A stretch of DNA of 64,000 nucleotides from Polaromonas sp. YR568 (GCF_900116715.1 NZ_FPBM01000004.1:248001-312000), one strand, 5' to 3'. Positions 49,830-60,300 are shown, counted from the stretch's first letter. Notes: generated from the sequence alone by a model not told the origin. Translations and numbers: made by a program.

Positions 49830-49992
49830 CGCTTCCCGCTCCGCACCCTCGCGGGCTCGCCCGACCAATCATTCCCAACTATCTTTAGCCGGAAAGCTTC
49901 GTTCGCAAGCGGACCGGGCCTGCCTAGAGTTCGAACTCGGGCATCCGCTGTTTCAGATGGATGCCGCCGATATCTGACTTCAGGAGCAGGTG

Positions 49993-51645
49993 ATGGGAAC
50001 ACGTGATTGGGATTTACAGCAGCTGTCGAACGCGGCAGGCTCGGTGCGGCATGAGGTCGATGTGCTGGTGATTGGCGGCGGGCCCGCCGGCGCCTGGGCC
50101 GCCATCAGCGCGGCGGCAACCGGGGCATCGGTGCTGCTGGCCGACAAAGGTTATTGCGGCACTTCGGGCGCAACCGCGCCTTCAGGCACCGGGCTCTGGC
50201 ATGTCTCTCCAGACGGCGCCGCGCGTGAAGAAGCCAAGGCCAGCCGGCTGGCCATGGGCGGGCACCTGGCCGAGCATGCCTGGATGGACCGCGTGCTGGC
50301 GCAAACCTGGGCCAATGTGGATTTGCTGACCGAATGGGGCTATCCCTTCCCGGTCGATGCCGATGGTCAGCTGCGCCGCACATCGCTGCAAGGCCCCGAA
50401 TACATGCGTTTGATGCGCAAGCAGGTCAAGGCGGCCGGCGCCCGCATCATCGACCACAGCCCCGCGCTGGAGTTGCTGGTCGATGACAGCGGCACGGTGT
50501 GCGGTGCCACCGGCGTCAACCGGCAAAGCGGCGAGACCTGGGTGGCGCGCGCCGGTGCGGTGGTCATCGCCACTGGTGGCTGCGCATTCCTCAGCCGCGC
50601 GCTGGGCTGTAATGTGCTCACGGGTGACGGTCACTTGATGGCGGCTGAAGTCGGCGCTGAGCTGTCGGGCATGGAGTTCTCCAACGCCTATGGTTTGGGC
50701 CCGGCATTTTCGTCGGTCACCAAATCGCTGTTTTACAACTGGGCGACTTTTTACTACCAGGACGGCTCGCCGATTGAAGGCGCGGGCTCCTCGCGCGGGC
50801 GCAGCGTGATCGCGCAGACCTTGCAGACCCAGCCAGTCTATGCCTGCCTGGACCGTGCCGATGCCGACATTCGCGCCTGGATGCGCACGGCCCAGCCCAA
50901 CTTTTTCGTTTCGTTTGACCGGCAGGGCATCGACCCCTTCACACAGCATTTCCCCGTGACCTTGCGGCTTGAAGGAACCGTGCGCGGCACGGGTGGTTTG
51001 CACCTCGTGAGTGAGCAATGCGCGACCTCCGTGCCTGGCTTGTATGCCGCAGGCGACGCGGCCACGCGCGAGCTGATCTGCGGCGGCTTTACCGGCGGCG
51101 GCAGCCACAACGCGGCCTGGGCGCTGTCGTCGGGCTTCTGGGCGGGCGCTGGTGCGGCGGATTTCGGCCGCGGTGCGCGCAGCGCAGCGCAACGTGTGGC
51201 CTTGCGTGCGGGCGGTGTCACCTTGCAGGGCAAGGGCAGCCATGCGCCCGACAGCGCCGAGGTGATACGCGCCGTGCAGGCCGAAGTGTTTCCGTACGAG
51301 CGCAACTGGTACCGGCGCGGCGACCTGTTGGAAGATTCGCTGCAGCGGCTCGACGCCCTCTGGCATCGCCTGCGTGCAGGCGCGCCGGCAGCCAATGCGC
51401 AAGAGGCGGTGCGCGCCCGCGAAGCCGCAGCCATGCTCGCCACTTCGCGCTGGATGTACCGCAGCGCCTTGCAGCGCACCGAAACGCGCGGCATGCACAG
51501 GCGCAAAGAACACACAGCCAGCGACCCGTTGCAGCGGCATCGCCTCGTCAGCGGTGGGCTGGACGAAGTCTGGGTGCGCCAGCACGCGGTGGACAACGCG
51601 CCGTCGGCGCATGCTGTGCAAGCCCCGGCGGGAGTCACCGCATGA
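49993..51645 (+). CDS. FAD-dependent oxidoreductase, AprA/fumarate reductase flavoprotein-like
   Basis: A 550-residue flavoprotein. The N-terminal dinucleotide motif is VDVLVIGGGPAGAWAAISAA (near residues 23-42), followed by CGTSGATAPSGTGLWHVSP. FGG-type substrate region EGTVRGTGGLHLVSEQCATS and the second FAD contact VPGLYAAGDAATRELICGGF are visible. This layout matches adenylylsulfate reductase alpha-type and fumarate-reductase flavoproteins. An ATG at 49993 and GTG at 49990 are both possible; GGAGCAGG lies ahead. The stop overlaps the ferredoxin gene start, so the pair is a coupled FAD-FeS module like AprAB. A downstream binding protein (51990) suggests an imported oxoanion or sulfur substrate. 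True AprA identity would need its active-site residues compared. Confidence 0.85.
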   Translation: MGTRDWDLQQLSNAAGSVRHEVDVLVIGGGPAGAWAAISAAATGASVLLADKGYCGTSGATAPSGTGLWHVSPDGAAREEAKASRLAMGGHLAEHAWMDRVLAQTWANVDLLTEWGYPFPVDADGQLRRTSLQGPEYMRLMRKQVKAAGARIIDHSPALELLVDDSGTVCGATGVNRQSGETWVARAGAVVIATGGCAFLSRALGCNVLTGDGHLMAAEVGAELSGMEFSNAYGLGPAFSSVTKSLFYNWATFYYQDGSPIEGAGSSRGRSVIAQTLQTQPVYACLDRADADIRAWMRTAQPNFFVSFDRQGIDPFTQHFPVTLRLEGTVRGTGGLHLVSEQCATSVPGLYAAGDAATRELICGGFTGGGSHNAAWALSSGFWAGAGAADFGRGARSAAQRVALRAGGVTLQGKGSHAPDSAEVIRAVQAEVFPYERNWYRRGDLLEDSLQRLDALWHRLRAGAPAANAQEAVRAREAAAMLATSRWMYRSALQRTETRGMHRRKEHTASDPLQRHRLVSGGLDEVWVRQHAVDNAPSAHAVQAPAGVTA

Positions 51646-51971
51646 TTGAAATCGTCAGCGCCACCCGCTGCACGGCTTGCAACATCTGCGTGCATGCCTG
51701 CCCCACCAATGTGTTTGACATCGTTGCCGGCGGCCCACCGGTGATCGCGCGCCAGGACGACTGCCAGACCTGCTTTATGTGCGAGCTGTATTGCCCCGAG
51801 GATGCGCTCTATGTCGCGCCTATCGCCGACCATGCGGCGGTGGTCAATGAACATGCGGCCGGCACGCAGGCCCTGATGGGCAGCTACCGCAGCGCCATCG
51901 GCTGGGGCAAGGGGCGGCGGTCTACCGCGGCGGCCGACGCGAGTTATGAACTTTTACAACGGGCGCATTGA
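51642..51971 (+). CDS. Two-cluster 4Fe-4S ferredoxin, AprB-like
   Basis: A 109-residue ferredoxin with two [4Fe-4S] binding motifs: CTACNICVHACP near residue 10 and CQTCFMCELYCP near residue 42, each giving C-x2-C-x2-C-x3-CP. The C-terminal half (about residues 65-109) is an extension without cysteines. The start overlaps the flavoprotein stop (ATGA at 51642), which argues that the two subunits act as one enzyme, the ferredoxin passing electrons to or from FAD. It is 18 bases from the binding protein gene. AprB of dissimilatory enzymes is about 150 residues, so this is shorter. Confidence 0.88.
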   Translation: MIEIVSATRCTACNICVHACPTNVFDIVAGGPPVIARQDDCQTCFMCELYCPEDALYVAPIADHAAVVNEHAAGTQALMGSYRSAIGWGKGRRSTAAADASYELLQRAH

Positions 51972-51989
51972 CGCGCCTACAGATTCGAC

Positions 51990-53006
51990 ATGATTGATTT
52001 GAAATTTGCACGGACCGGCTTGAAGGCCTCTCAGCTCACGCCTCGCCGCAGGCTTCTGGGCGCGGCGCTCGCAGCCGCAGCTTCTCTTGCTCTGCCGGGT
52101 GTAAGCCGTTCTCAGGCCACCGTACCTTCCCGCCCATTGCGCCTGGGCTTTATCGGCCCCGGCAAAAAGCCGGCCTCGGCCACCGGCTGGGCCCTGCAAC
52201 AGGGCCAGCTGCAGCGCGAACTGGCGCCGCTGGGTTTTAGCGAGGTGGTCACGCGCGTGTTTCCCAACGGGCCGGATCTCAACGAAGCCTTTGTCTCCGG
52301 CAATCTGGATGTGGGCATCTACGGCGACACGCCCGCCGTCGTCGCACGCGCCCAGGGCTTTGAAGGGCGCCTGCTCGGTTTTGACAACGTGGGCATGAAT
52401 GTCTGGCTGCTCACGCCGCGCGGTGGCGTGAAAACCGTCAGGGAGCTGGAGGGGAAAACCGTGGGCGTTGCGCTGGGCTCCTACATGCATCGCTACGTGT
52501 TGGGCCTGCTCAAAGAGGCGGGCTTGCTCAAAAGCGTCAAGGTGGTGCACATGCTTCCGCGTGATGGCGAGCCCGCGCTGGAGCGAGGCGCCGTCGCGGC
52601 CTTTGCCGCGCCCATCAACACCGGCCCCTTGCTGGCCTCACGCGGCTACCCTGTGATCGACGAAGCTGAAAAGCATCCGAATCTGCGCGGCACCTCGGTC
52701 ATCATCGCAGCGCCTCAGCTGCTGGCCGGCGCACCAGGCCTGCCGGCCGCCTGGGGCCGCGCGCGCACTACGGCGTTGCGGGACATTCGCCGTGACAGCG
52801 CGGCGTACTACGGCTTTCACGCCGAAGCCAGCGGGTTTCCAGTCGAAGCCGTGAAAGCGTCTTATCCGCTCTCGCAGTTTCCCGACTCGGCTTATCCCGC
52901 CGAGGGGCTGAAGCTGATCGAGGAGGTGAAGCGCTTTTTGCTGGCGGAGAACCTGATACGGCGTGACTTTGCCGTGGCGCAATGGACAGTGGCCGGGGCT
53001 GACTAA
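51990..53006 (+). CDS. ABC transporter substrate-binding protein, NMT1/SsuA (sulfonate/nitrate) type
   Basis: A 338-residue exported binding protein. The leader LTPRRRLLGAALAAAASLAL includes an RR pair and ends SRSQA, so Tat or Sec export is possible. The mature part LRLGFIGPGKKPASATGWAL, then VFPNGPDLNEAFVSGNLDVG and IYGDTPAVVARAQGFEGRLL, fits the NMT1/SsuA-like family with the conserved DVGIYGDTPA. Such proteins bind sulfonates, nitrate, taurine or aromatic sulfonates. No permease or ATPase gene follows here; the next gene is on the opposite strand. It is linked to the flavoprotein and ferredoxin genes with an 18-base gap, so it probably delivers their substrate. Confidence 0.87.
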   Translation: MIDLKFARTGLKASQLTPRRRLLGAALAAAASLALPGVSRSQATVPSRPLRLGFIGPGKKPASATGWALQQGQLQRELAPLGFSEVVTRVFPNGPDLNEAFVSGNLDVGIYGDTPAVVARAQGFEGRLLGFDNVGMNVWLLTPRGGVKTVRELEGKTVGVALGSYMHRYVLGLLKEAGLLKSVKVVHMLPRDGEPALERGAVAAFAAPINTGPLLASRGYPVIDEAEKHPNLRGTSVIIAAPQLLAGAPGLPAAWGRARTTALRDIRRDSAAYYGFHAEASGFPVEAVKASYPLSQFPDSAYPAEGLKLIEEVKRFLLAENLIRRDFAVAQWTVAGAD

Positions 53007-53836
53007 ACGCAGGCCAGGCTGGCCTCGTGCTTTTTCCGCACCGCTTCGCTGACCTCAAGCTGCGCTTGTCGCACGATGCGGCCCTGCTCAATCCAGAGCA
53101 ATTGCCCGGGTTGCAACTGCTGCCAGTTTTCGTTGCGTGTCAGCGGCTGGGTGGCCACCACGCACAGGCGGTCCTCTGGGTCATTGGTCTGCGCAAAATC
53201 CATGCTCAGGTCGGCATCCACCAGGCTGGCGTTTGAAAACGGCCATTCGCGCACCAGGTACCACAGCCGCGTGGAGCAATGTGCGTAAAGCGACTGCCCG
53301 TTGGAAAGCAGATAGTTGAAGACGCCGAACTCGGCCGTCCGCTCGCTCAAGGAGCACAGCGTTTCAAAGATGATGTCGGGTGAGCAGGGTTCACGCGGAC
53401 TGATCTGTTTGAGCTCTTCCATCAGTGCGCAGAAGGCCCGTTCGCTGTCGGTGGTGCCCACGGGCTGGTAGTTGCCGGCCGATTCAGGCTGGTAGTCGAT
53501 CAGGTCGCCGTTGTGGGCAAACAGCCAGTGACGGCCCCAGAGCTCGCGGGTGAAGGGGTGGCAGTTTTCCAGCCGCATCGGGTCGCCCTGGGTCGCCTTG
53601 CGAATGTGAGAGACCACATTGCGCGACTTGATGGCGTACTGCTTGAGCATCTCGGCAACCGGTGAAGTCGCCGCGGGCTGGGCGTCGACAAAAAGGCGGC
53701 AGGCCTTGTCTTCAAAAAAACCGATGCCGAAACCGTCCGCATGGTGGTCCGTCAGGCCGCCGCGCGCGGCGAATCCGGTCAGCGAGAACCTGAGGTCCGC
53801 CGGTTTGACCGAATTCATTCCCAACAGCTGGCACAT
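53003..53836 (-). CDS. Class II glutamine amidotransferase (YafJ-like)
   Basis: A 277-residue Ntn-type amidotransferase domain protein. Cys2 (MCQLLGMNSVKPADLRFSL) is the catalytic nucleophile after Met removal, and SHIRKATQGDPMRLENCHPF with HWLFAHNGDL is the conserved glutamine-binding part. Members hydrolyse glutamine or related amides. The gene starts ten bases after the stop of the aapP-type ATPase gene on the same strand, so it probably belongs to the amino-acid transport operon. Its stop overlaps the convergent binding protein's stop by four bases. Glutamine or a gamma-glutamyl compound is a possible substrate. Confidence 0.9.
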   Translation of the reverse strand: MCQLLGMNSVKPADLRFSLTGFAARGGLTDHHADGFGIGFFEDKACRLFVDAQPAATSPVAEMLKQYAIKSRNVVSHIRKATQGDPMRLENCHPFTRELWGRHWLFAHNGDLIDYQPESAGNYQPVGTTDSERAFCALMEELKQISPREPCSPDIIFETLCSLSERTAEFGVFNYLLSNGQSLYAHCSTRLWYLVREWPFSNASLVDADLSMDFAQTNDPEDRLCVVATQPLTRNENWQQLQPGQLLWIEQGRIVRQAQLEVSEAVRKKHEASLACV

Positions 53837-53845
53837 AGGGGTAGT

Positions 53846-54589
<744 letters not shown>

Positions 54590-54603
54590 GTTCTTCTTCC
54601 TGT

Positions 54604-55707
54604 TCAACGGGCTTTGCCCACGGCGAGACGGCGTTCAATCCACAGGCTGTAGCGCGACATCGCGAAGCAGCAGGTGAAGTAAATCGCGGCAATAAAAATA
54701 TAGGCTTCAATCTTGAAGGGCCGCCAGTTCGGGTCCGAGCCGACGGCAAGAGACAGCGCGCCCGTCAGTTCATACAGCGACACGATGGTCACCAGGGACG
54801 TGTCTTTGAACAGCGAAATGAAGTTGTTCATGATGCTGGGCACCACGGTGCCCAGCGCCTGGGGCAGCACGATTTTGATCTGCGTTTGCCAGTAACCCAG
54901 CCCCAGGCTGGCCGCCGCCTCGGTCTGGCCTTTGGAGAGAGACTGCAGGCCGCCGCGAACGATTTCCGCCATATAAGCCGCCGCAAAAAGCGTGATACCA
55001 ACAATCACGCGCAGCAGCACGTCGGGCGATTTGCCGATGGGCATGAACAGCGGGAACATGAAGCTGGCCATGAACAGCACCGAGATCAGCGGCACGCCGC
55101 GTATCAGCTCGACATAAATCACGCAGAGCGTGCGGATGGCCGGCATGTGGGAGCGCCGTCCCAGCGCCACGGCCACCGCAATCGGAAAGGCCGCCGTCAT
55201 GGAAATCACCGTCAGCATGACCGTCAGCGGCAAACCGCCCCACTGGTCGGTGGTCACCTTGGCCAGCCCGAGAATGCCGCCGCTCATCAGCGTGAAGAAA
55301 GCGCTCAGCACCACCAGCCAGAGCAGCGGCAGCCAGGGCTTCCAGAGCCAGCGGCTGCAACTCGCAACGACCAGGCCCAGCAGCAGGAAGGTCGCCAGCT
55401 CGGCGCGCCAGTGCTCGCCCTGCGGGTAGCGGCCCAGCAGGATGATGCGGGCCTTTTCATTGATCACGCCCCAGCAGGCACCGGTGCCGCGCACGGCCTG
55501 GCAGGCATCGGCGTTGGCCGCGGTGACGGCATTGAGCACCGCCCAGTGAAAAGCCGAGGTGGCCACCCACAATAAAAGGGCCACCACCAGCAGCGACACC
55601 ACGGAGTTGCCGACGCTGGAGAACAGGTTGTTGCGCAGCCAGGGGCCCACACCCTCCATCTTGACGGGGGCGGAGCGTGGTGCGATGGGGACGAAATTTT
55701 GTGTCAT
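54604..55707 (-). CDS. aapM: Polar amino acid ABC transporter permease, AapM type
   Basis: A 367-residue permease of the HisM/AapM group. The long first helix section, [20 protein letters not shown], is followed by a loop with a Cys-rich part ([14 protein letters not shown]), typical of AapM. The C-terminal permease fold includes [20 protein letters not shown] and the coupling loop [20 protein letters not shown]. It sits 16 bases after AapQ and forms the heterodimeric channel with it. The amino-acid specificity is set by AapJ. Confidence 0.92.
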   Translation of the reverse strand: MTQNFVPIAPRSAPVKMEGVGPWLRNNLFSSVGNSVVSLLVVALLLWVATSAFHWAVLNAVTAANADACQAVRGTGACWGVINEKARIILLGRYPQGEHWRAELATFLLLGLVVASCSRWLWKPWLPLLWLVVLSAFFTLMSGGILGLAKVTTDQWGGLPLTVMLTVISMTAAFPIAVAVALGRRSHMPAIRTLCVIYVELIRGVPLISVLFMASFMFPLFMPIGKSPDVLLRVIVGITLFAAAYMAEIVRGGLQSLSKGQTEAAASLGLGYWQTQIKIVLPQALGTVVPSIMNNFISLFKDTSLVTIVSLYELTGALSLAVGSDPNWRPFKIEAYIFIAAIYFTCCFAMSRYSLWIERRLAVGKAR

Positions 55708-55723
55708 GAGTGGGCGTCCACGT

Positions 55724-56926
55724 TCAGCGTTCCTTGATGGCCGCGCGGCTGTTGAACCAGTTCATCAACGCTGAAGTCGCCAGCGAAGTGGTCAGGTAAA
55801 TCAGCATGATGATGGCGATGCATTCCACGGCGCGGCCGGTCTGATTGAGCGAGGTGTTGGCAATCGACACCAGGTCGGGGTAACCCACGGCCACCGCGAG
55901 CGAGGAATTTTTTGTCAGGTTCAGGTACTGGTTGGTCAGCGGCGGGATGATGACCCGCAGCGCCTGCGGCAACACCACCAGGCGCATCGAATGGCCTCGC
56001 GACAGGCCCAGCGACGCGCTGGCTTCATGCTGGCCCAGTGACACCGAGGCAATGCCGGCGCGCACCACTTCGGCCACAAAGGCCGAGGTATAGAGCACCA
56101 GCCCCAGCAGCACGGCAAGGTATTCGGGGCTCAACGCGCCGCCGCCTTCAACCTGCACTTCCGTCAGCTTGGGCAGGTTCCATTCCGACGGCGCACCGCC
56201 GGCCAGCCAGCCAGCCAAGGCGCCACCCAGCACCAGGCCCGCCGACACCCACAGCACCGGGCGCGGTTGGCCAGTCAGGTCAAAAGCGCGGCGTGCGCGT
56301 GCGGCATAAATGAAGCTGCCCGCCAGGCCGATCAGCGCGCCTACCAGGGCAAGCGTCTGCCCCAGCTGCCACACCGGTGTCGGGTAAGACACGCCGTTTT
56401 TGCTCACATAGACCAGGCTGCCGATATGCAGCGCTTCATCAATGGCGGGCAGGTACTCGGTAAAAAGCAGGTACCACATCAGCAGCTGCAGCAGTACCGG
56501 GATGTTGCGAAAGGTCTCGACATAGCCGTAGCACAGGCCCCGTACCAGCGCATTGCGCGAGAAGCGGCCTATGCCCAGCAGCGTGCCGAGGATAGTCGTC
56601 AGCACAATGCCTACCACCGCCACCCGCAGCGTGTTGACCAGCCCCACCAGGAATGCTTTCCAGTAAGGGTCGATCGAGTCGTAGTGGAGCCAGCCCTCGC
56701 CGATGTCAAAGCCCGCGGGCTGCATCAGAAAGTCAAACCCGCTCTGGATGCCGCGGGTTTTCATGTTGGCCATGGTGTTGCTCACCAGTAGCCAGATCAG
56801 GAAGACGATCAGGCCGACGGCCAGTATCTGGTAGACGATGGCGCGCGCCTGCTTGCTGCGCCAGGAAAACACCTTGCGGCGCTGGGCAGGCGCTGGGCGC
56901 GGGGGAATCAGGGATTGCTCAGACAT
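55724..56926 (-). CDS. aapQ: Polar amino acid ABC transporter permease, AapQ type
   Basis: A 400-residue permease. After a cytoplasmic N-tail a first helix reads AVGLIVFLIWLLVSNTMANM, then ALFTEYLPAIDEALHIG-type loop and EVVRAGIASVSLGQHEASAS, the coupling EAA region (ASLGLSRGHSMRLVVLPQAL). The ATG at 56926 is chosen, since the upstream frame adds ten residues only. An intrinsic terminator stands between it and the aapJ gene (56941-56986), so its expression is probably lower than that of the binding protein. Confidence 0.92.
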   Translation of the reverse strand: MSEQSLIPPRPAPAQRRKVFSWRSKQARAIVYQILAVGLIVFLIWLLVSNTMANMKTRGIQSGFDFLMQPAGFDIGEGWLHYDSIDPYWKAFLVGLVNTLRVAVVGIVLTTILGTLLGIGRFSRNALVRGLCYGYVETFRNIPVLLQLLMWYLLFTEYLPAIDEALHIGSLVYVSKNGVSYPTPVWQLGQTLALVGALIGLAGSFIYAARARRAFDLTGQPRPVLWVSAGLVLGGALAGWLAGGAPSEWNLPKLTEVQVEGGGALSPEYLAVLLGLVLYTSAFVAEVVRAGIASVSLGQHEASASLGLSRGHSMRLVVLPQALRVIIPPLTNQYLNLTKNSSLAVAVGYPDLVSIANTSLNQTGRAVECIAIIMLIYLTTSLATSALMNWFNSRAAIKER

Positions 56927-56940
56927 AACGGCGGTCACCC

Positions 56941-56986
56941 AAAAAAAACGGGCCACACGGCAACGCAGAGTTGCGAGCGGCCCGTT
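56941..56986 (-). terminator. Intrinsic terminator or attenuator between aapJ and aapQ
   Basis: On the minus strand arms of eight bases (AACGGGCC and GGCCCGTT) enclose an inner stem (GCAAC and GTTGC), and the 3' side runs into eight Ts. It lies 27 bases past the aapJ stop and before the aapQ start. Read-through would give lower permease and ATPase levels than binding protein, as is common in such operons. Confidence 0.88.
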
Positions 56987-57012
56987 GCGTTCATCGCATC
57001 GGAATCAGGCGA

Positions 57013-58053
57013 TTAGCGCACTGGCATGGCGTACATCTGGCCGCCCTTGTTCCACTGGTTGTTCTGGCCGCGTGGTAGTGCCAGAGGCGTCTTGGGGCCG
57101 ACATTGCGTTCAAAAATCTCGCCGTAGTTGCCCACCGCCTTGATGGCGCGCACCAGCCAGTCTTTTTCCAGGCCCAGCAGCTTGCCGGTGTCTTCGCCGC
57201 TGCCGGTCAGGCGCATGACCACAGGGTCCTTGCTGTCCTTGGTCATGGCATCGACGTTGGCCTGGGTCACGCCGTACTCTTCAGCTTCGATCAGGCCGTA
57301 GACCACCCATTTGGTGATGGCGAACCATTCGTCGTCACCGCGGCGAACCATGGGGCCCAACGGCTCTTTGGAAATCAGCTCGGGCAGGATCAGGTGGTCG
57401 GCTGGAACCTTGGCTTCCTTGTTGCGAACGGAAGCCAGGCCGGAGGCGTCCGTGGTGTAAGCCTGGCAGCGGCCGGAGAAGTAGGCGGCGTTAACGGCTT
57501 CCTGCTTTTCAAACACCACAGGCTTGATGCCCAGGTTGTTGGCTTTGGAGAAGTCGGTCAGGTTTTTCTCGGTCGTGGTGCCGGACTGCACGCAGACCGT
57601 GGCGTTCTTCAGCGCCTTGGCGCTTTTGATCTTGCTCTTGACGGGGACCATGAAGCCCTGGCCGTCGTAATAGGTGACGGCGGTCATGTGCAGGCCCAGC
57701 GATGCATCGCGGGTCAGCGAAAAGGTGGTGTTGCGCGCCAGGATGTCGACTTCACCGGACTGAAGCGCCGTGAAACGCTGCTGGGCGTTCAGGGGAACCC
57801 ATTTGACCTTGTTGGCGTCGCCCAGCACGCTGGCGGCGATGGCCTTGCAGGTATCCACGTCCAGACCGGTCCAGGCGCCGGCGCTGTCAGCCGCCGAAAA
57901 GCCCGCCAGCCCGACGTTGACGCCGCAAATGACCTGGCCGCGGGCCTTGATGGCATCCAGCGTCTTGCCGGCATGGGCGGGCGCCATGGTTGCGAGGGTG
58001 AGGCCGGCAACTGCCAGCGTGGCAAGTCCATGTTTCTTTGCGAATGTGATCAC
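57013..58053 (-). CDS. aapJ: Polar amino acid ABC transporter substrate-binding protein, AapJ type
   Basis: A 346-residue exported binding protein. The signal peptide is HGLATLAVAGLTLATMAPAH, cut after AHA, then GKTLDAIKARGQVICGVNVG, WTGLDVDTCKAIAASVLGDA and DILARNTTFSLTRDASLGLH, as in AapJ. The GTG at 58053 is preferred, because GGAGAACTCCC gives a well-spaced ribosome site and no ATG is near; upstream frame to 58131 is probably untranslated. AapJ binds a broad range of L-amino acids with preference for Glu, Gln and Asp. It begins the operon aapJQMP-amidotransferase. Confidence 0.93.
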   Translation of the reverse strand: MITFAKKHGLATLAVAGLTLATMAPAHAGKTLDAIKARGQVICGVNVGLAGFSAADSAGAWTGLDVDTCKAIAASVLGDANKVKWVPLNAQQRFTALQSGEVDILARNTTFSLTRDASLGLHMTAVTYYDGQGFMVPVKSKIKSAKALKNATVCVQSGTTTEKNLTDFSKANNLGIKPVVFEKQEAVNAAYFSGRCQAYTTDASGLASVRNKEAKVPADHLILPELISKEPLGPMVRRGDDEWFAITKWVVYGLIEAEEYGVTQANVDAMTKDSKDPVVMRLTGSGEDTGKLLGLEKDWLVRAIKAVGNYGEIFERNVGPKTPLALPRGQNNQWNKGGQMYAMPVR

Positions 58054-58416
58054 GGGAGTTCTCCAGTCAATGTACGTTCCGATGTCCAGCACGATGCGTG
58101 CCAGCGTCGGGAATGCTAACCGAAGGTGCACTTACACAAAGTAAAGGAAGATGCTTATTCGCTCGGGATAAACCCTTGCGAAAAACGGGTCATGAGCTTA
58201 ACCATTGTTCGGTATGCCGGGGCGGCATGAGAGGGCGCTTGAACTCTGGTGTGAAAGCTGGCAGCGGGTGCTGTTGCTGCGTTTAGCCGCAGTTCAGCCG
58301 AGGGTCAGCGATGGAGGGAATGCCCCAAAGCCGGGCGCTGCGTGCCCGCGAAACAGTCGCGCGCACCATCTCGAGATGCCGCATTACAAGGGATAACCCT
58401 GAGCCTGGTCCCAGGA
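58054..58416. other. Non-coding region between aapJ and recQ stop
   Basis: About 363 bases. It must contain the aapJ promoter and leader, but I see no strong promoter match. A short inverted repeat (ATGCC and GGCAT, 58214-58228) is present. No convincing gene is seen; the short open frames here overlap and have poor codon character. Confidence 0.55.
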
Positions 58417-60300
58417 TCAGCTGGTCGCCGCGCACACCCGAAGCACTTCGGCGCCATAGGCTTCGCTTTTTTTCACGCCGATGCCGCTGACGCCGTCCAG
58501 GTCGGCCAGGGTTTCGGGTGCCCGTTCGGCGATGGCGCGCAGCGTCGCATCATGAAAGATGACAAAGGCCGGCAGGTTGTGCTCGCGCGCTACCTCGGCG
58601 CGCCAGGCCTTCAGGCGGGCCAGGCGTTCGAGCGCGCCGGCATTGAGCGCGGCTTCCGCCAGGCCCTTGACCGAGGTCTTGGTCACACGCTTGCTGCGGC
58701 TGCCGGCTTTGGCGCCTGCGGCCTGCTCGCGCAGCACCACGCTGACTTCGCCCTTGAGCACCTGGCGCGCATCGGGCATCAGCTGCAGGGTGCTGAAGGC
58801 CTCGGCATCCACACGCACCATGTTGCGGGCAATCAGCTGGCGCAGCACGCCGCGCCACTGCGCCTCGGCCAGGTCGGCGCCTATGCCGAAGGTGCTGAGC
58901 TTGTCGTGCCCGTACTGGGTCATCTTCTCGGTCGTTTTGCCGCGCAGGATGTCCATGATGTGGCCCGCGCCAAAGCTGATGCCGCTGGCCTGCTGCACGC
59001 GGTAAATGCAGCTGAGCATCTTGCGCGCGGCTTCGGTGGCGTCCCATACCGCCGGCGGGTTCAAACAGTTATCGCAGTTGCCGCAAGGCTGGCTGTCTTC
59101 ACCAAAATAGCCCAGGAGGCTGACGCGGCGGCAGCGCGTGTCTTCGGCCAGCGTCAGCAGGGCGTCGAGCTTGCCGCGCATCACCTGCTTGAACTCTTCG
59201 CTCGCCGCTTCGCTGGTGTCAATCATGCGGCGCTGGTTCACCACGTCCTGCAGGCCGTAGACCATCCAGGCGTCGGCGCTCTGGCCGTCGCGGCCCGCGC
59301 GGCCCGTCTCCTGGTAATAGCCTTCAATGTTTTTCGGCATGTCCAGGTGCGCCACAAAGCGCACATCGGGTTTGTCGATGCCCATGCCGAAGGCAATCGT
59401 GGCCACCATGACGATGCCGTCTTCGCGCAGAAAGCGGTCCTGCCGCTGCTGGCGCAGGCCGGAGTCAAGGCCTGCGTGATAAGCCAGCGCCTTCAGGCCG
59501 GCGTCCTGCAGCATGTCGGCGATTTCTTCCACCCGTTTGCGCGACTGGCAATACACGATGCCGGCTTCGCCCTCGTGCTCGGTCTCGATAAAGCGCAGCA
59601 GCTGGCGCGTCGGGTCGGTCTTCTCGACGATGGTGTAGCGGATGTTGGGCCGGTCAAAGCTGCTGACGAACTGGCGGGCGTCTTCCAGCCTGAGCCGCTC
59701 GATCATGTCCTGCCGCGTCAGCGCGTCGGCCGTGGCCGTCAGCGCCATGCGCGGCACGTCCGGAAAGGTCTCGTGCAGCAGGCTGAGCGACCGGTACTCG
59801 GGCCGGAAGTCGTGGCCCCACTGGCTCACGCAGTGCGCCTCGTCAATCGCAAACAGGCTGAGCAGGCCGCGCTCGTGCAGCGACGCCAGCAGGCCCTTCA
59901 TGCGCGGCGTGTTGATGCGCTCGGGCGCGGCGTACAGCAGCGTCAGCTCGTTGCGCAGCAACTGCTTTTCGAGCTGGCTGCTCTCGTCAAAAGTCTGCGT
60001 GGAATTGAGAAAGGCCGCCGACACGCCGGCCTCATGCAGCGCGCCGACCTGGTCGTGCATCAGCGCGATCAGCGGCGAGATCACCACCGTCACGCCATGG
60101 CCGGCCTGCTGCCGCACGATGGCCGGGATCTGATAGCACAGCGACTTGCCGCCGCCCGTGGGCATCAGCACCAGCGCGTCGCCCCCGCGCACCACGTGGT
60201 CCACGATGGCCTCTTGCGGGCCGCGGAAGCTGTCGTAGCCGAACACCTCGCCAAGAACATGCAAAGGGGTGGAAGGGGAAGAAACGGGTAATGAAGACAA
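58417..60300 (-). CDS. recQ: ATP-dependent DNA helicase RecQ
   Basis: A 627-residue 3'-5' DNA helicase for recombination and repair. Walker A lies in [18 protein letters not shown] near residue 50, the DEAH box in [20 protein letters not shown], and the RecQ zinc motif in [19 protein letters not shown]. The C-terminal HRDC domain is visible as [20 protein letters not shown]. Motif VI-like [10 protein letters not shown] is intact. The start is uncertain: TTG at 60300 gives a ten-residue Ser/Pro-rich tail before [13 protein letters not shown]. Length fits E. coli RecQ (about 610). It is flanked downstream by the aapJ region and upstream by a repeat and the rhodanese gene. Confidence 0.94.
   Translation of the reverse strand: MSSLPVSSPSTPLHVLGEVFGYDSFRGPQEAIVDHVVRGGDALVLMPTGGGKSLCYQIPAIVRQQAGHGVTVVISPLIALMHDQVGALHEAGVSAAFLNSTQTFDESSQLEKQLLRNELTLLYAAPERINTPRMKGLLASLHERGLLSLFAIDEAHCVSQWGHDFRPEYRSLSLLHETFPDVPRMALTATADALTRQDMIERLRLEDARQFVSSFDRPNIRYTIVEKTDPTRQLLRFIETEHEGEAGIVYCQSRKRVEEIADMLQDAGLKALAYHAGLDSGLRQQRQDRFLREDGIVMVATIAFGMGIDKPDVRFVAHLDMPKNIEGYYQETGRAGRDGQSADAWMVYGLQDVVNQRRMIDTSEAASEEFKQVMRGKLDALLTLAEDTRCRRVSLLGYFGEDSQPCGNCDNCLNPPAVWDATEAARKMLSCIYRVQQASGISFGAGHIMDILRGKTTEKMTQYGHDKLSTFGIGADLAEAQWRGVLRQLIARNMVRVDAEAFSTLQLMPDARQVLKGEVSVVLREQAAGAKAGSRSKRVTKTSVKGLAEAALNAGALERLARLKAWRAEVAREHNLPAFVIFHDATLRAIAERAPETLADLDGVSGIGVKKSEAYGAEVLRVCAATS

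Noticed and set aside
58098..58286. Short plus-strand frame between aapJ and recQ
   Set aside because: Cys/Arg-rich product without homology pattern or ribosome site; overlaps the aapJ leader.
58342..60291. Very long open frame (649 codons) opposite recQ
   Set aside because: It lies wholly antisense to recQ, whose helicase motifs are complete. High-GC third positions produce such shadows; no family motif is visible in the antisense product.
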